DNA from: Siphlonurus alternatus
Taxonomy: Eukaryota; Arthropoda; Insecta; Ephemeroptera; Siphlonuridae
Reading direction: 5' to 3'
NCBI GenBank assembly: GCA_949825025.1
Contig: OX463784.1
Location: 3,874,885 to 3,938,884 of the forward strand
DNA length: 64,000 bases
Shown here piece after piece: positions 35,505 through 45,321 of this stretch; the first letter of the stretch is position 1; every line of letters begins with the position of its first letter. The position numbers were made by a program, and so were the translations under genes. The notes below the pieces were generated by a model. That model was not told the DNA's origin and ran no database searches. It worked only from the letters and a program-made list of their open reading frames with translations.

Positions 35505-35880
35505 ATGCAGCGTTGTATAAATTTTGCTTCTAGGGTAATATTTGATGGCGGTTCTAATGGAGACCTTTACATGTGCGACCTTTTGACCCTTCAGGGTCAA
35601 AAGACCCTGAAATTTAGTTCACTTTATAGCAACGTTATATAAATTTCAACCCTAGGGTAAATTAAATTTGATGGTGGTTGTAATGGCGACCCTTAAATTT
35701 GCGACCCTTTGACCCTTAAGGGTCAAAAGACCCTGAAATTTAGTTCACTTCGTTGCAACGTTATATAAATTTCGACCCTAGGGTAAAATTTGATGGTGGT
35801 TCTAATGGTGACCCTTTAATTTGGGACCCTTTGACCCTAAAGGGTCAAAATACCCTTAAATTTGTTTTATCGTAAAAAAT
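35505..35880. repeat. Three tandem units of about 125 bp (GACCCT/AGGGTC)
   Basis: Each unit holds GTTATATAAATTTC, CTAGGGTAA, TTTGATGGTGGTT and the palindrome TTGACCCTTAAGGGTCAA. The motif echoes further right (36225-36245 and 36370-36380). Confidence 0.8.
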
Positions 35881-36394
35881 TGCAAGACTGAAAATGACAA
35901 TCCTTTTAATTTCCTTTAGAGCTGTAATTTATGTATTTTAAGGGTCGACACTTGGGCATACCAGGGGTCATTATAATTAAAAGTATGCAAATATTTATAA
36001 CAAAATATATGACAAAAACTGTGAGGACTAGGTTCAATATAAGTTCATTGCAGCATCGAGTTCTTTTGATGAAGTATAATGATCGACTTCCTAAGCGTCG
36101 ATTACGCATCATGCGACCGACCCTTCACGTATGATAAGATAAATGAATTCATTTTCTTACTATATTTGCTAAATTTCAAATTAATGTACATCTTCAACTG
36201 ACCTTTTTACTTTTTTAATTATATGACCCTTCAAGGGGTCAACCCTTATTTTTTTCAATTTATATATTCAAAAAAAAATATCGCAAAACTAAATGAGAAC
36301 TACAGGTTCATGCAGCATAGATAAATGTTTATGTTAATTGATATGACAATAATAAGTCGTTGGGGTTGGGGGTTGACCCCTAATTTATTATAGT

Positions 36395-36917
36395 TAGTGT
36401 TGTAAAAACGCACGCGCACTTTACTTTAGCGCATTTTCTAGAAAATGCGCGCGCGCACATTAGAAAGTGCGCGCATTTTCTTATTTGCGGGAAAATTTGA
36501 ATTGCATTAAAAGAACCCTAAATTTCGATATTCTGCAAGCACTAAAGCTAAATGAAGTCGTTAAACAAGTTTTTACTTATGAAAAGTGCATTAAAAATTA
36601 AATTCACTAATATAACTGCACAACAAAAATATTATAAAAATTTATTGGAAAATACTTTAAAACTGGAACTATTTAATCTTGGGAACAATTTTAATTGCAT
36701 ATCAAGTGATTAAATTAGTTTTCATAGTTATATTTAACATTTTTAATTATTTTTAAGAAAGTACTTAGCTGTGACCAATCAGCAAGCAGAGTGAACGCGC
36801 CACTTTTTAAAAAACGCACTTTCTATTGCGCGACCGCACATTCTAACGCGCATTTTCTAATGTGCGCGCGCGCATTTTCTAAAATGCGCTGCGAACGTTC
36901 GCTTTTTTACAACACTA
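36395..36917. mobile_element. hAT MITE rich in GCGCATTTTCTA, with 8-bp target duplication
   Basis: A 523-bp element with ends TAGTGTTGTAAAAA and TTTTTTACAACACTA. It is flanked by the exact 8-bp direct repeat ATTATAGT (36387-36394 and 36918-36925), the hAT signature. Both subterminal zones carry GCGCATTTTCTAGAAAATGC and GCGCGCGC motifs, likely transposase-binding repeats or strong hairpins. The centre is ordinary AT-rich DNA without a gene. Confidence 0.9.
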
Positions 36918-37278
36918 ATTATAGTATAAATTATTAAAATTGATTTTTTATGAACATTATTTTTTCATATATATTAAATGAACATGCATCTCGATCTGAA
37001 TTATTATTATTATTATTTAAATTTAAGGGCGGTACGTACCCTATTTTGGGGTCGAGCCTTTCCAAAATAATGAAAATTTAATAAAATAATACTTTCAATT
37101 GAAGCTTCTTAATAGTACCTAAGATATACGTTAAAGCCAAAAAATTAACATAAAAAATATTAAGTTAAATAAATTAATGAATGTAATGAATGATGAATGT
37201 AAATGTATATATTAATTATACTCTGTAGTATATATATTATATATTATGTAGTATATGGGTCGATCAGAACCAAGATTA

Positions 37279-37454
37279 CTCTACATAAGGTTTGACCCTC
37301 CGCCATCTTGGCGCAGCTTTTGTTGGAGCCTGTGACGTCTCGACCGATCATGCACTGACTGCCACGAAATAGGCTCGAGAGTAACAGCTCTCTCTGATTG
37401 GTCCTGCGCGAACTGGACGAAAATGTGAACCTAAGCGTTCAACCTTATGTAGAG
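37279..37454. mobile_element. Small inverted-repeat element (CTCTACATAAGG ends)
   Basis: CTCTACATAAGGTTTGA and TCAACCTTATGTAGAG are inverted ends about 176 bp apart. The interior is GC-richer (CGCCATCTTGGCGCAGC). Non-coding. Confidence 0.7.
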
Positions 37455-37771
37455 GGACCAATATATATAACACTTTAAATCCAAGTTTTTTTATGCAAAT
37501 AATTTAATCGAATTACAACCCCAAAAGTATTATTATAATTGCAATCATGAATATTACAATTGTAATCCAAGTGTTGCAACTGTATCAGAACCAGAGTACA
37601 ATTGCAATTCCAAGTATATTAATTGTAATTAAAGAACATTACAATTGTAATCCGAGTGTTACAAATGTAACCAAGTGTTACAATTGCAATCCAAATTTTA
37701 CAATTGTAATCAGCCAAAAATTACAATTGTAATGAGGCAAATTACAATTGTACATTTCCAATAGGGATGTG

Positions 37772-38659
37772 AGCCGCCATGTTTTTTCAACCGTCATCCA
37801 CCTGGAAGTCATCGATTGGTCCTCAACGTGACCGACCTTGGACCAAATAATTTTGTTTGGTCAAAAACATAGTAGAACCTAATAAATTTTATCCAAAAAT
37901 TGTTCCAAAAGAGCTATATAAATGATACTATTATAAGAACTTTAGTAACATTTATAAACTTTTCAAGCTATATTTCGGGAGGTTCCTTCGTGTACCAAAA
38001 AACGACTTAATAGGGACGTCGCTTTCAGGTACCGGGACGTCATTTTTCTCATAGGGACAATTAACATATCATGGTAAAATGGTGATAAACAATTTTGGTT
38101 ATCATCAATCTAATGTCATGATTTATCTGCAATGTGTGTGTATATAATTATGAAACACTATAAATTAAATGATATTTTTTACTCACCAATATTTATTAGA
38201 AAGATTATATAATCTCAGTTACCCAGATCTGATCAGGACTGGCGCGCCTGAATGTAATGAAACTTGCACAGCTAGTGTATTCTTCTAATGGTACAGACTC
38301 TCGTCCCTATTTTTTTATTAAGAAAACTTTCTTATAGATTATTTTTAATTGGCTAATTAAGTTTTACGGGTTAATCAAATACGAAATCGGAACTCGGAAA
38401 AACGTATACCGCCTGATCTGCATGAATTGTACCTTAGAAGATGCGTATTAGTTATGAAAACCACGGTGGAAAATATGATTAAGAATCTTCTTACAGATAT
38501 TTAAAAAGTGAAGATTTGTGAAATGCTAAGTTTGAAGACAATTTGAAGTTGTGATGATATTATCATCACAACTTTTCACACTGTAAGTCATCATAAAATC
38601 ATCACTTTTGTGACGTCACACGTAGCTGGCATATGACTTAATTATTTAATTTTAGCGGG
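37772..38659. other. Intergenic with a perfect hairpin
   Basis: No gene. AAGTTGTGATGAT and its exact complement form a palindrome at 38546-38574. Confidence 0.5.
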
Positions 38660-38757
38660 CAGAAATAACATGCGACTTTCGCAAAACTTGGCTTGCGAAA
38701 CTTCATCGCGAATATTCGCGAAACTAGCGAAATTTCGCGCGAAGCGTTGCATCTCAC
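38660..38757. mobile_element. TTCGCGAA-repeat transposon end, copy 2
   Basis: GGCTTGCGAAACTTC, CGCGAATATTCGCGAAACTA and GAAGCGTTGCAT match the copy at 34780-34907 in the same order. Confidence 0.6.
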
Positions 38758-39244
38758 TGCCTAACAATCAATATATCAATTATAGATAACTGTTGAGGGT
38801 AATAGGACAGGTCATGGTGGCCACAAGGCCGAGAAGGAGTGGTTAATAGGTATAATATATATATATATATATATACAACATGAACAAAGATTTATTAAAG
38901 ATCAAAATCATGGTCCATATGTAGCTCTTGACGCTATAAAAACATTTAATTATCCAGTAACATATTTTTAACACTTGCGTGGAATAGTTTATCACTTTCA
39001 ATGCACTTATTATCACTTGGGAGTTATTTATTATAGATCCGGGGAGAGACAATTCATAAAGGGACCATTTTTGTACATATCAAGCCTGCACTAAATTGGG
39101 GTTATAACCCTTGTAAAAAGGAATTTTATACTTATTACCAACTAATAAAGTATAATTCGTATATATATGCTTAATTCCTATAATTTAGTATAATTTCTGA
39201 ATGATTAATATACTAAATTACATGATTAGTTATACTATACCCTG
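38758..39244. other. AT-rich intergenic
   Basis: A (TA)n run lies at 38852-38875. No gene. Confidence 0.4.
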
Positions 39245-40340
39245 CTCAAAAAATTTGCGCAAGTTCTTGTAAGATCTTAAAAGATCTTGTAAGGTAAACA
39301 AAAAGTGACCAAGAAAGGGGCAAAACATGGTATAAAAGTGGTCTGGCATATATGTTATCCTTCTACAAATAATTTTTAATTAAAAAATGTGATTTTCTTT
39401 TTTTTGTAAATAAGATAATTTTGATTTTGTAAGATCTTGAGCAAGTTGGAAATCTTGTTCAAGGAGTCATTTCTTACGTAAGGTTTAAAATCTTGGCAAG
39501 AAATTGACTTGCGCAAGAACAAATTCCACGCAAGATGTTACATTTTGCGCGTGTGATCGAATTTTTCGCAAGATCATTTCTTGAGCTAAATACCTTCTTG
39601 CGTATGTTGAAAATCTTGTTCAAGAAGTAATTTCTTACGTAAGATTTTACATCTTGGCAAGAAACTGACTTGCGCAAGAAAAATTCCACGCAAGATAAAA
39701 AATCTTGCGCGTGTGATCGAAATTTCTAACAAGATTATTTCTTGAGCTGGTTTATATTTTTGCGTGTGTTGAACATCTTGTTCAAAAAGCCATTTCTTAC
39801 GTAAGATTTCACATCTTGGCAAAAAAATGACTTGCGCAGGAAAAATTCCACGCAAGTTGAAAAATATTGCGCGTGTGATCAAAATTTCAGGGAAGACAAT
39901 TTCTTGAGATGTTTTACAATCTTGCGTGTATTGTAAATCTTGTTGAAGAAGCCATCTCTTACGTAAGATTTCACATCTTGGCAAGAAATTGACTTAATTG
40001 CGCAAGGAAAAATTACACGTCAGTTGGTAATTAAATCTTGCGCGTCAGTTCGAATCTTCTAATTTATCGTAAGATTATTTCATTAGCTAGTTACCGTCTT
40101 ACGTGTGTTTGAAATCTTGTTCAGGAAGTCATTTTGTACGTAAGATTTCATATTTTGGCAACAAACTGAATTGCACAAGAAAAAATTTCCCGCACAATAG
40201 AAAATCTTGCAAAATTTATAAAAATTTCTCGTAGATTGTTTCATGAGCTAGTGTAAAATTGTTCAAGAAATTATTTCTTACATAACAAGATCTTACAAGA
40301 AAAAATTCTCGCGTGTGATTTCCTATGTACCACAAGATTA
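39245..40340. repeat. Tandem repeat of about 165 bp (CTTGCGC/GCGCAAG)
   Basis: About six units, marked by AATCTTGTTCAAGAAG at about 39450, 39612, 39774, 39938, 40112 and 40256, each followed by TTTCTTACGTAAGA. Units also contain ACTTGCGCAAGAAAAATTCC and TCTTGCGCGTGTGATC. Sequence decays towards the right. A related CAAGTTCTT motif recurs at 41365. Confidence 0.85.
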
Positions 40341-40793
40341 TTTTGAAAACCACCCCCAGAGAAAAGGGGTATTTCAGTATTTTTTTTTTGTCAGTATGCT
40401 TTGTGATTTTTTTCCTTCGGAAATCAACGTTTAAATCTTTAAATTATAGTGATTTTGGAAACTTGTACACGTAAGGGTGAAAACCTCCCCTTGGGTGAAC
40501 ACAGGTTTAATTGGTCAATTTTTTTTTTCGACTTTTCTCATTTTTTTTTACACAAAATTAATAATCAAATAAATCAAATTGCATATTTTTTATAATTCAA
40601 CACTAATAGGGTAGCAGCACCCCTTAAAGTTAATCGGGGGTTAATTTAATCACTATTATTAAATTCAGCGAATCAATTCACCCCTGCATGGAGACAAATT
40701 TTCAGCTTGATCGGTAAATTGTGATTTGTTTTCAAAATTGCGCGCGAGACTACACGTTGCTAAAAACAAATGCTACACACGATATATATGCGT
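40341..40793. other. Intergenic
   Basis: AT-rich sequence with short GGGGT and ACCCC patches. No gene. Confidence 0.4.
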
Positions 40794-40833
40794 TATAAAA
40801 TGCAGTGAAAAAATGACGTTCCGGTGAATTTGC
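40794..40833 (+). promoter_or_regulatory. Possible TATA promoter
   Basis: TATAAAA at 40794-40800 lies about 34 bases before the ATG at 40834, next to CpG-containing sequence. Confidence 0.3.
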
Positions 40834-40900
40834 ATGGAGCCGGAGATTTTCTTCATTTTGTGTTTATTTGTGTTAATTATTAGCTATTACACAGTTCCAG
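40834..40900 (+). CDS. Possible first coding exon encoding a signal peptide or anchor
   Basis: From ATG 40834 the frame encodes MEPEIFFILC followed by LFVLIISYYTVP, an acidic N-terminus and about 17 hydrophobic residues. It ends at a near-consensus 5' splice site CCAG/GTAAGC (40901) in phase 1. The combination of TATA box, ATG, hydrophobic segment and donor is more than expected by chance. The downstream exons are not identified, and the region to the right is filled with transposons. A phase-compatible acceptor TGCCCCTGCAG occurs at about 58692, but linking the two is speculative. It may be a relic. Confidence 0.3.
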
Positions 40901-41496
40901 GTAAGCATAAACTTATGTATAGTAGTTTTTGTTTAATATATTGTTAAGCTCATACAAAATTATGTGTTTTTTTAATGAAATTTCGATGGCTGGATCTGCT
41001 TCCTGTTTGTCGAATGGCTTGCAAACATGGCCGAAACCGCCAAGGAACGGCGGAATATGGTGAGATTACTGATCAAGGTACCAGACCGACAAAACATTAG
41101 CTGTTATATGCATAAATCAACGGCATAGCATTGATTTTGGTTTGCATGATGTTGAAAAAGGTATGCATACCACTACTGAAATGTATGCATACTGGCCATA
41201 ACATTCATTATTTCTTTGTATGTCTTTGTATAACTTTAACGCTTAAATGCATATATTGTGGTTGTAAAAGTTATTCATTTAATTAACATATATTGCTGTG
41301 CAGAGTTTTCCTTGTGCATTATTTGTTAATCATGCATAATAATATAGCCCTGTGATCAAAATTCTTGAGCAAGTTCTTCCTAAGCCTTAATGTTTGTAAT
41401 GTTTTTTTGAGTTTAGAACGTTTTTGCACACTTCATAATGTTTTTTGGAAGGTTTTCAAAATGTTTGTGCTATTTCGTAATGTTTCTTACGAGAAC
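40901..41496. other. Intergenic, then an older repeat with AATGTTTGTAATG units
   Basis: Possible intron of the exon above. From about 41383 it contains TAAGCCTTAATGTTTGTAAT and several CATAATGTTTT units. These continue after the inserted element as ACATTATGAACT (42688-42715). Similar units occur inverted at 59530-59706. Confidence 0.45.
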
Positions 41497-42687
41497 CCCA
41501 GTGACCACATGGACGCCCCGGGGACATCCCTCTAAGGTCCCCTTTGGACGTCCCCAAGGACATCCCCCATGTCCATCAAAAAAGGACGTCCCTGCGGACG
41601 TCTTGTGGACATCCCTCGGGAATGTTCCCTAATTTTCACTTGCCAATTATATATTAATTCATCTTAAAATTTATATTAAAGAAGTTTAGGGTCTTTTAGA
41701 ATGAGGACTACAAGATTACCAAATAAAAAATCTGGGTGCGTCGGGAATCGAACTCGGACCTTTTGGTTGATAGACGACGTCGTAGACAACTTGGATATTG
41801 CTCTTCGTTACTAAAGTGTGGTTTATTGTGGTACATAAATTGTAAAGTTTTGGGTGTTGTATAATATTTTAATATTACGAGCGAAGTTGCGTTTTTTTAT
41901 TTTTTTAAGCAAACTAGTACATTGGGAGATTGTTTTTATTTAATACAACATTAAATATATTGAGATTTAAATTTTTTAAAAATAAATTAAAATAAAATTT
42001 TATTATTTTAATAAAAATATGTTTGTACTATAATTAATTATAAATTGCAAAGCTCAAATGCATCTCTAATTGTTAACAGACTTCGAAATTAAAAAAAAAA
42101 AAAAAATTTAATTTTTTAGAAATTTTTAAAGGTCCCTCCGAGGACATTTGTGGGACGTTCAAGCGTCCCTCTAAAATCACCGGGGGACTTTGAAGGGACC
42201 TTGTTTATTTTTCATAGATATTTTTTTCTACGAGGATATTTTATTAAAAAAAATTATTTTTCGGTGCAAATTACGCACTTTAATATTAAGTAAAATTTCA
42301 CGTCTTATTTTAAATATTAATATTTTTATATAATATTTTAAAAAATATTAACTATATTTGTATATTTTTAAAATCAGTACATAATAACGAACAGCACATA
42401 TTATGATTTTAATGAAAACATTGACTAAAGGGTCCTTTCAAAGTCCCCCGGGGATGTTCAAGGGACAGCCGTGTTGCAACCCCAGGGGATGTTCTGAGAG
42501 ACTTTCATAAAAATATTAAAAAACCTAGAAAATTATTTTCGAAGTGTAGCTAAAACCTTTTTTAGAACACGGAAAACATGTTTAAAGTTAAAGGGTTTTG
42601 AAAACTAGCACGTAAAACGTTCAGGGATGTTGGGGGATCTTGCGGGGATGTTCGCAAGGTCCCCGGGATGTCCATGTGGTCACTGGG
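41497..42687. mobile_element. 1.2 kb inverted-repeat element (CCCAGTGACCACATGGA ends), copy 1
   Basis: The terminal inverted repeats CCCAGTGACCACATGGAC and GTCCATGTGGTCACTGGG are followed inward by GGGAC/GTCCC-rich subterminal repeats. The AT-rich middle has no transposase. It matches 57178-58388 along its length in the same orientation, and the end of a third copy starts at 63872. It is inserted inside an older ACATTATGAA repeat. The target duplication is ambiguous (AC here, ATAT at copy 2). Confidence 0.85.
41737..41820 (-). repeat. tRNA-like segment inside the inverted-repeat element
   Basis: On the minus strand AAAGGTCCGAGTTCGATTCC resembles the T arm and B box of a tRNA, preceded by ACGACGTCGTCTATCAACC like an anticodon arm. 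The other copy, at 57432-57515, has GGTTCGAGTTCGATTCC, closer to the consensus. The acceptor and D arms do not fold convincingly, so this is a relic or a captured tRNA/SINE piece, not a functional tRNA. Confidence 0.4.
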
Positions 42688-42734
42688 ACATTATGAACTG
42701 TACGGAACATTATGAAAAGATACGGGATCAAAGT

Positions 42735-42818
42735 TTTACCGCTAGATGGCGGCACTAAAGACAAAAACAGCTGTAATGAAGAGAAGATGGCTGCCACCCG
42801 GCTGAAAATATTTTCGTT
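42735..42818 (+). promoter_or_regulatory. YY1-like motifs and Kozak-type ATG next to the gypsy insertion
   Basis: CTAGATGGCGGC and AAGATGGCTGCC both fit the YY1 motif that marks many animal start sites. The second includes an ATG (42787) in good context. The gypsy element inserted about 30 bases downstream. No host exon structure can be confirmed. Confidence 0.25.
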
Positions 42819-45132
42819 TGTAAGAACCCTGCAGTATTCTCACTGTAAAAATACTCATACGAGCTGTCGACCCAGCTGTGTCGTGTTTTTCGATCGTCAT
42901 TTTTCTGACGGCGCGGCGTAACTTTAGCAGCGACGCCAAGACACAGCTGGGCAGAGGACGCATGTGGGGACGCCAAAATAATTAGAACTTGTGTTTGACC
43001 AAATCCTTTTACGGAAAATCATTTCAAGGTAAGTCAAATTAGTAAGAAATGAGTTCATTTGTGTGTTTTATGTATTAGTGTAGGTCAGTGCAGCCATACA
43101 GGAAAAGGTAGGATGTGTTTTGGATGGGTTAGAGATAAATACAGTGTCTATTTCATCGGCTAGGCAAAGCGACCGCCGTGTTAACGCTGTAGCATTCGTG
43201 CTATGGTGTTACACGGCGATGCTTCAACGCAAAAAAATATAATATCAATCTGATTATATTTATTTTTCAAAAGGGTGTGTTCTGTTTTCTTAACGTATTA
43301 TATAGGAGTGCGTTTTGTTTTTTGAGTTTTAAATACGGACCACGGAGATATAAATTAATCCAGGGGAAAAAAAAAAAAATGCAAGTATATCACCGTACTC
43401 ACCGCCCTGTGTATTTATTTATGCATGGCGATAGTATGGTGATTACAATTCAAAATGGCGGGAAAGTCCGACCAAGGCCAGTTTAAGGTTCATAAACTGT
43501 TTTAAGTGGATTTTAACTTCAGCACTCGGTTCATAATTATTGTTTTAATTTTTCTATTATTAAATAAAAGTTTTAGACAGTGGAAAATAGGGCAAAAGGG
43601 CATATGTGATTTTTATATGTTACCAAGCCAGATTCTCAAGGATAGCGCCATTTTATGTATGTGATGGCGGCGTTATCCATACCATATAATATAGTAAATA
43701 TATTTAATTAATTTCTGAAGTAACTATGGGTTAAATAGTATTCATATGGCCTAAATAATTATTTTTTAATTATTGTTAAACTGGATAAATGTCCCCGCCT
43801 TGGTTTCTAACATATTTTAATAAATGTAAAATCTGAAATTTAATGGTCATAATTAAATAAAAAATATGTCAATGTTACAACATGGCTGCCTGACTGTAGT
43901 TTTTGCCGCGCATGAATCTGCGTGCACGGAACTATTTTTTGTGAAATTGTAAAATGTTTGGATGAGTAGGTTTGTTGTTTTGTAAGCAATATTATATTAT
44001 AAAAAATTATAATATAATATTTTTAGCCAATTTAAATATTTTTGCACCTTTTTATTTTCTTAAAGTAAAAATACAGTAGCATGCTTAGGGTACTATTTTC
44101 TCATGGAGCTTCCCGGTAGCGCCGCAAGCGGCGCTCACCACCCAAGCCAAGCTAGCAAAGCTTCCCAAAGCGTCCATTACAGCACTCGCAAACCAACGCT
44201 CTTCATGTGATGAACGTGTCCCGCTAGCTGCGCAAGACTCTTCGAGCATAAAGTCAAGACCTGAGAAATTATTACTCGCAAGTATAAGCCATAGCTCATT
44301 GCTGCTTCCTTGTGTTGATTTAAATATCTGGTATATATTTCTTTCGGTTAAAGCTATTCTAACCTGCAATTTACTTAACGTAATCAAAGCAATAGAATTC
44401 TGGTTTTGCTTCAGTCCCTTGGTGCAACAAATTGTGCTTGCATCATTGTATCTTATCACTTAATATTTCAAGTGAAGTCAATTATCTTACTTTAACTCAA
44501 AACTTTCATGCTACAAATTTAGTGCCATATACCAGCAGTTTTCAGCAATCATTCTTATGACTATTATATAATATTAATTCATGACTGTATGACGCAGTTT
44601 GTGCAAGCCATCGAGTAGTCCACCCAAGCGTCGGTCGTTGATCTAACGGTTGGCCCGAACTGCTCTCAAGCTTAGCACATAACTATATGTCTCAGCCCTC
44701 TGGGTTAATCGCTAACCGCCATCTTAGCTGAGGTAAGGTCGCTGGGTGCCGCGCCCATAAGTTTGATTAATATAGTCTCATTTACACCATATATATTCAA
44801 CCTCTCATCCGTTAATATTAGCGTTAGTTTATATTGATTTTTGTGTGTGTTACTGAATTACATCCAGTACAATAATATTATGTAAGGGTAATTTGTGAAA
44901 TTTAATTTTGTATTTTTCTAATTAATTCGATCAATTAAATATTATCAACCCTAGACGTTTGTTTTTAATTTCTCTTACATAAGAACCTTTTATTCATTCT
45001 AAGATAGCCAATTAGCCTAAGTGATAGGAATTGCTAACAGAATAAGTACTAGTAATACGCCGAGTACGCCCAGCAGCACCAATACAGGCCAGCAGCTGCA
45101 GTCATGGAGGGCAGGGTACGAGGTACGTTACA
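42819..45132 (+). repeat. 5' LTR of Ty3/gypsy element
   Basis: 2314 bp, starting TGTAAGAACC and ending ACGTTACA (TGTAA/TTACA inverted ends). The only differences I noticed from the 3' LTR are G43783-G43784 against A54951-A54952. It contains AATAAA-type signals (about 43564) and a perfect 5' splice site CAAG/GTAAGT near 43029. It is preceded by CGTT, repeated after the 3' LTR. Confidence 0.95.
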
Positions 45133-45138
45133 GTAAGT
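45133..45138 (+). promoter_or_regulatory. Consensus 5' splice site at the LTR/leader junction
   Basis: GTAAGT starts at the first base after the 5' LTR and touches the primer-binding site. Together with the acceptor at 52031 it could make a spliced ORF3 message. Confidence 0.4.
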
Positions 45139-45158
45139 GGGGGCCTGTCATCCGGGAT
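45138..45158 (+). other. Primer-binding site (tRNA-Pro-like)
   Basis: TGGGGGCCTGTCATCCGG five bases after the 5' LTR starts with the TGG needed to pair with a tRNA CCA end. It resembles the tRNA-Pro primer site known from other retroelements, with a small insertion. The exact tRNA is inferred. Confidence 0.6.
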
Positions 45159-45321
45159 TATTGTACTATAAGTAACACACATATTTCTATATAAATTTAT
45201 ACGCGTTGAGAGGATGTTATATGTACTTTAAGCTTATACAAACCCGCGTGGAATTGTTTCGTGTACAAGGCAAGTAAGATAGGGTTATCATTTACTTGCG
45301 AGTAAATAATTGAAGCACAGA

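Larger units (their letters stand above)
35153..37771. mobile_element. 2.6 kb inverted-repeat element with ACAATTGTAA subterminal repeats
   Basis: The left end CACATCCCTAGTGGAAAT and right end ATTTCCAATAGGGATGTG are inverted copies. Each is followed inward by many ACAATTGTAAT palindromes (35170-35325 and 37545-37755). The interior holds a 5S-headed SINE remnant, a GACCCT tandem repeat and an hAT MITE, so it has collected nested insertions. No transposase frame is seen, and the target duplication is unclear. Confidence 0.7.

Noticed and set aside
41737..41820. Functional tRNA gene (also 57432-57515)
   Set aside because: Only the T arm is convincing; the acceptor and D arms do not pair, and it lies inside a repeated element.
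44085..44459. 124-residue minus-strand frame in the LTR (repeated at 55253-55627)
   Set aside because: It lies antisense in the LTR, has no domain I recognise, and its identical second copy is just the other LTR.
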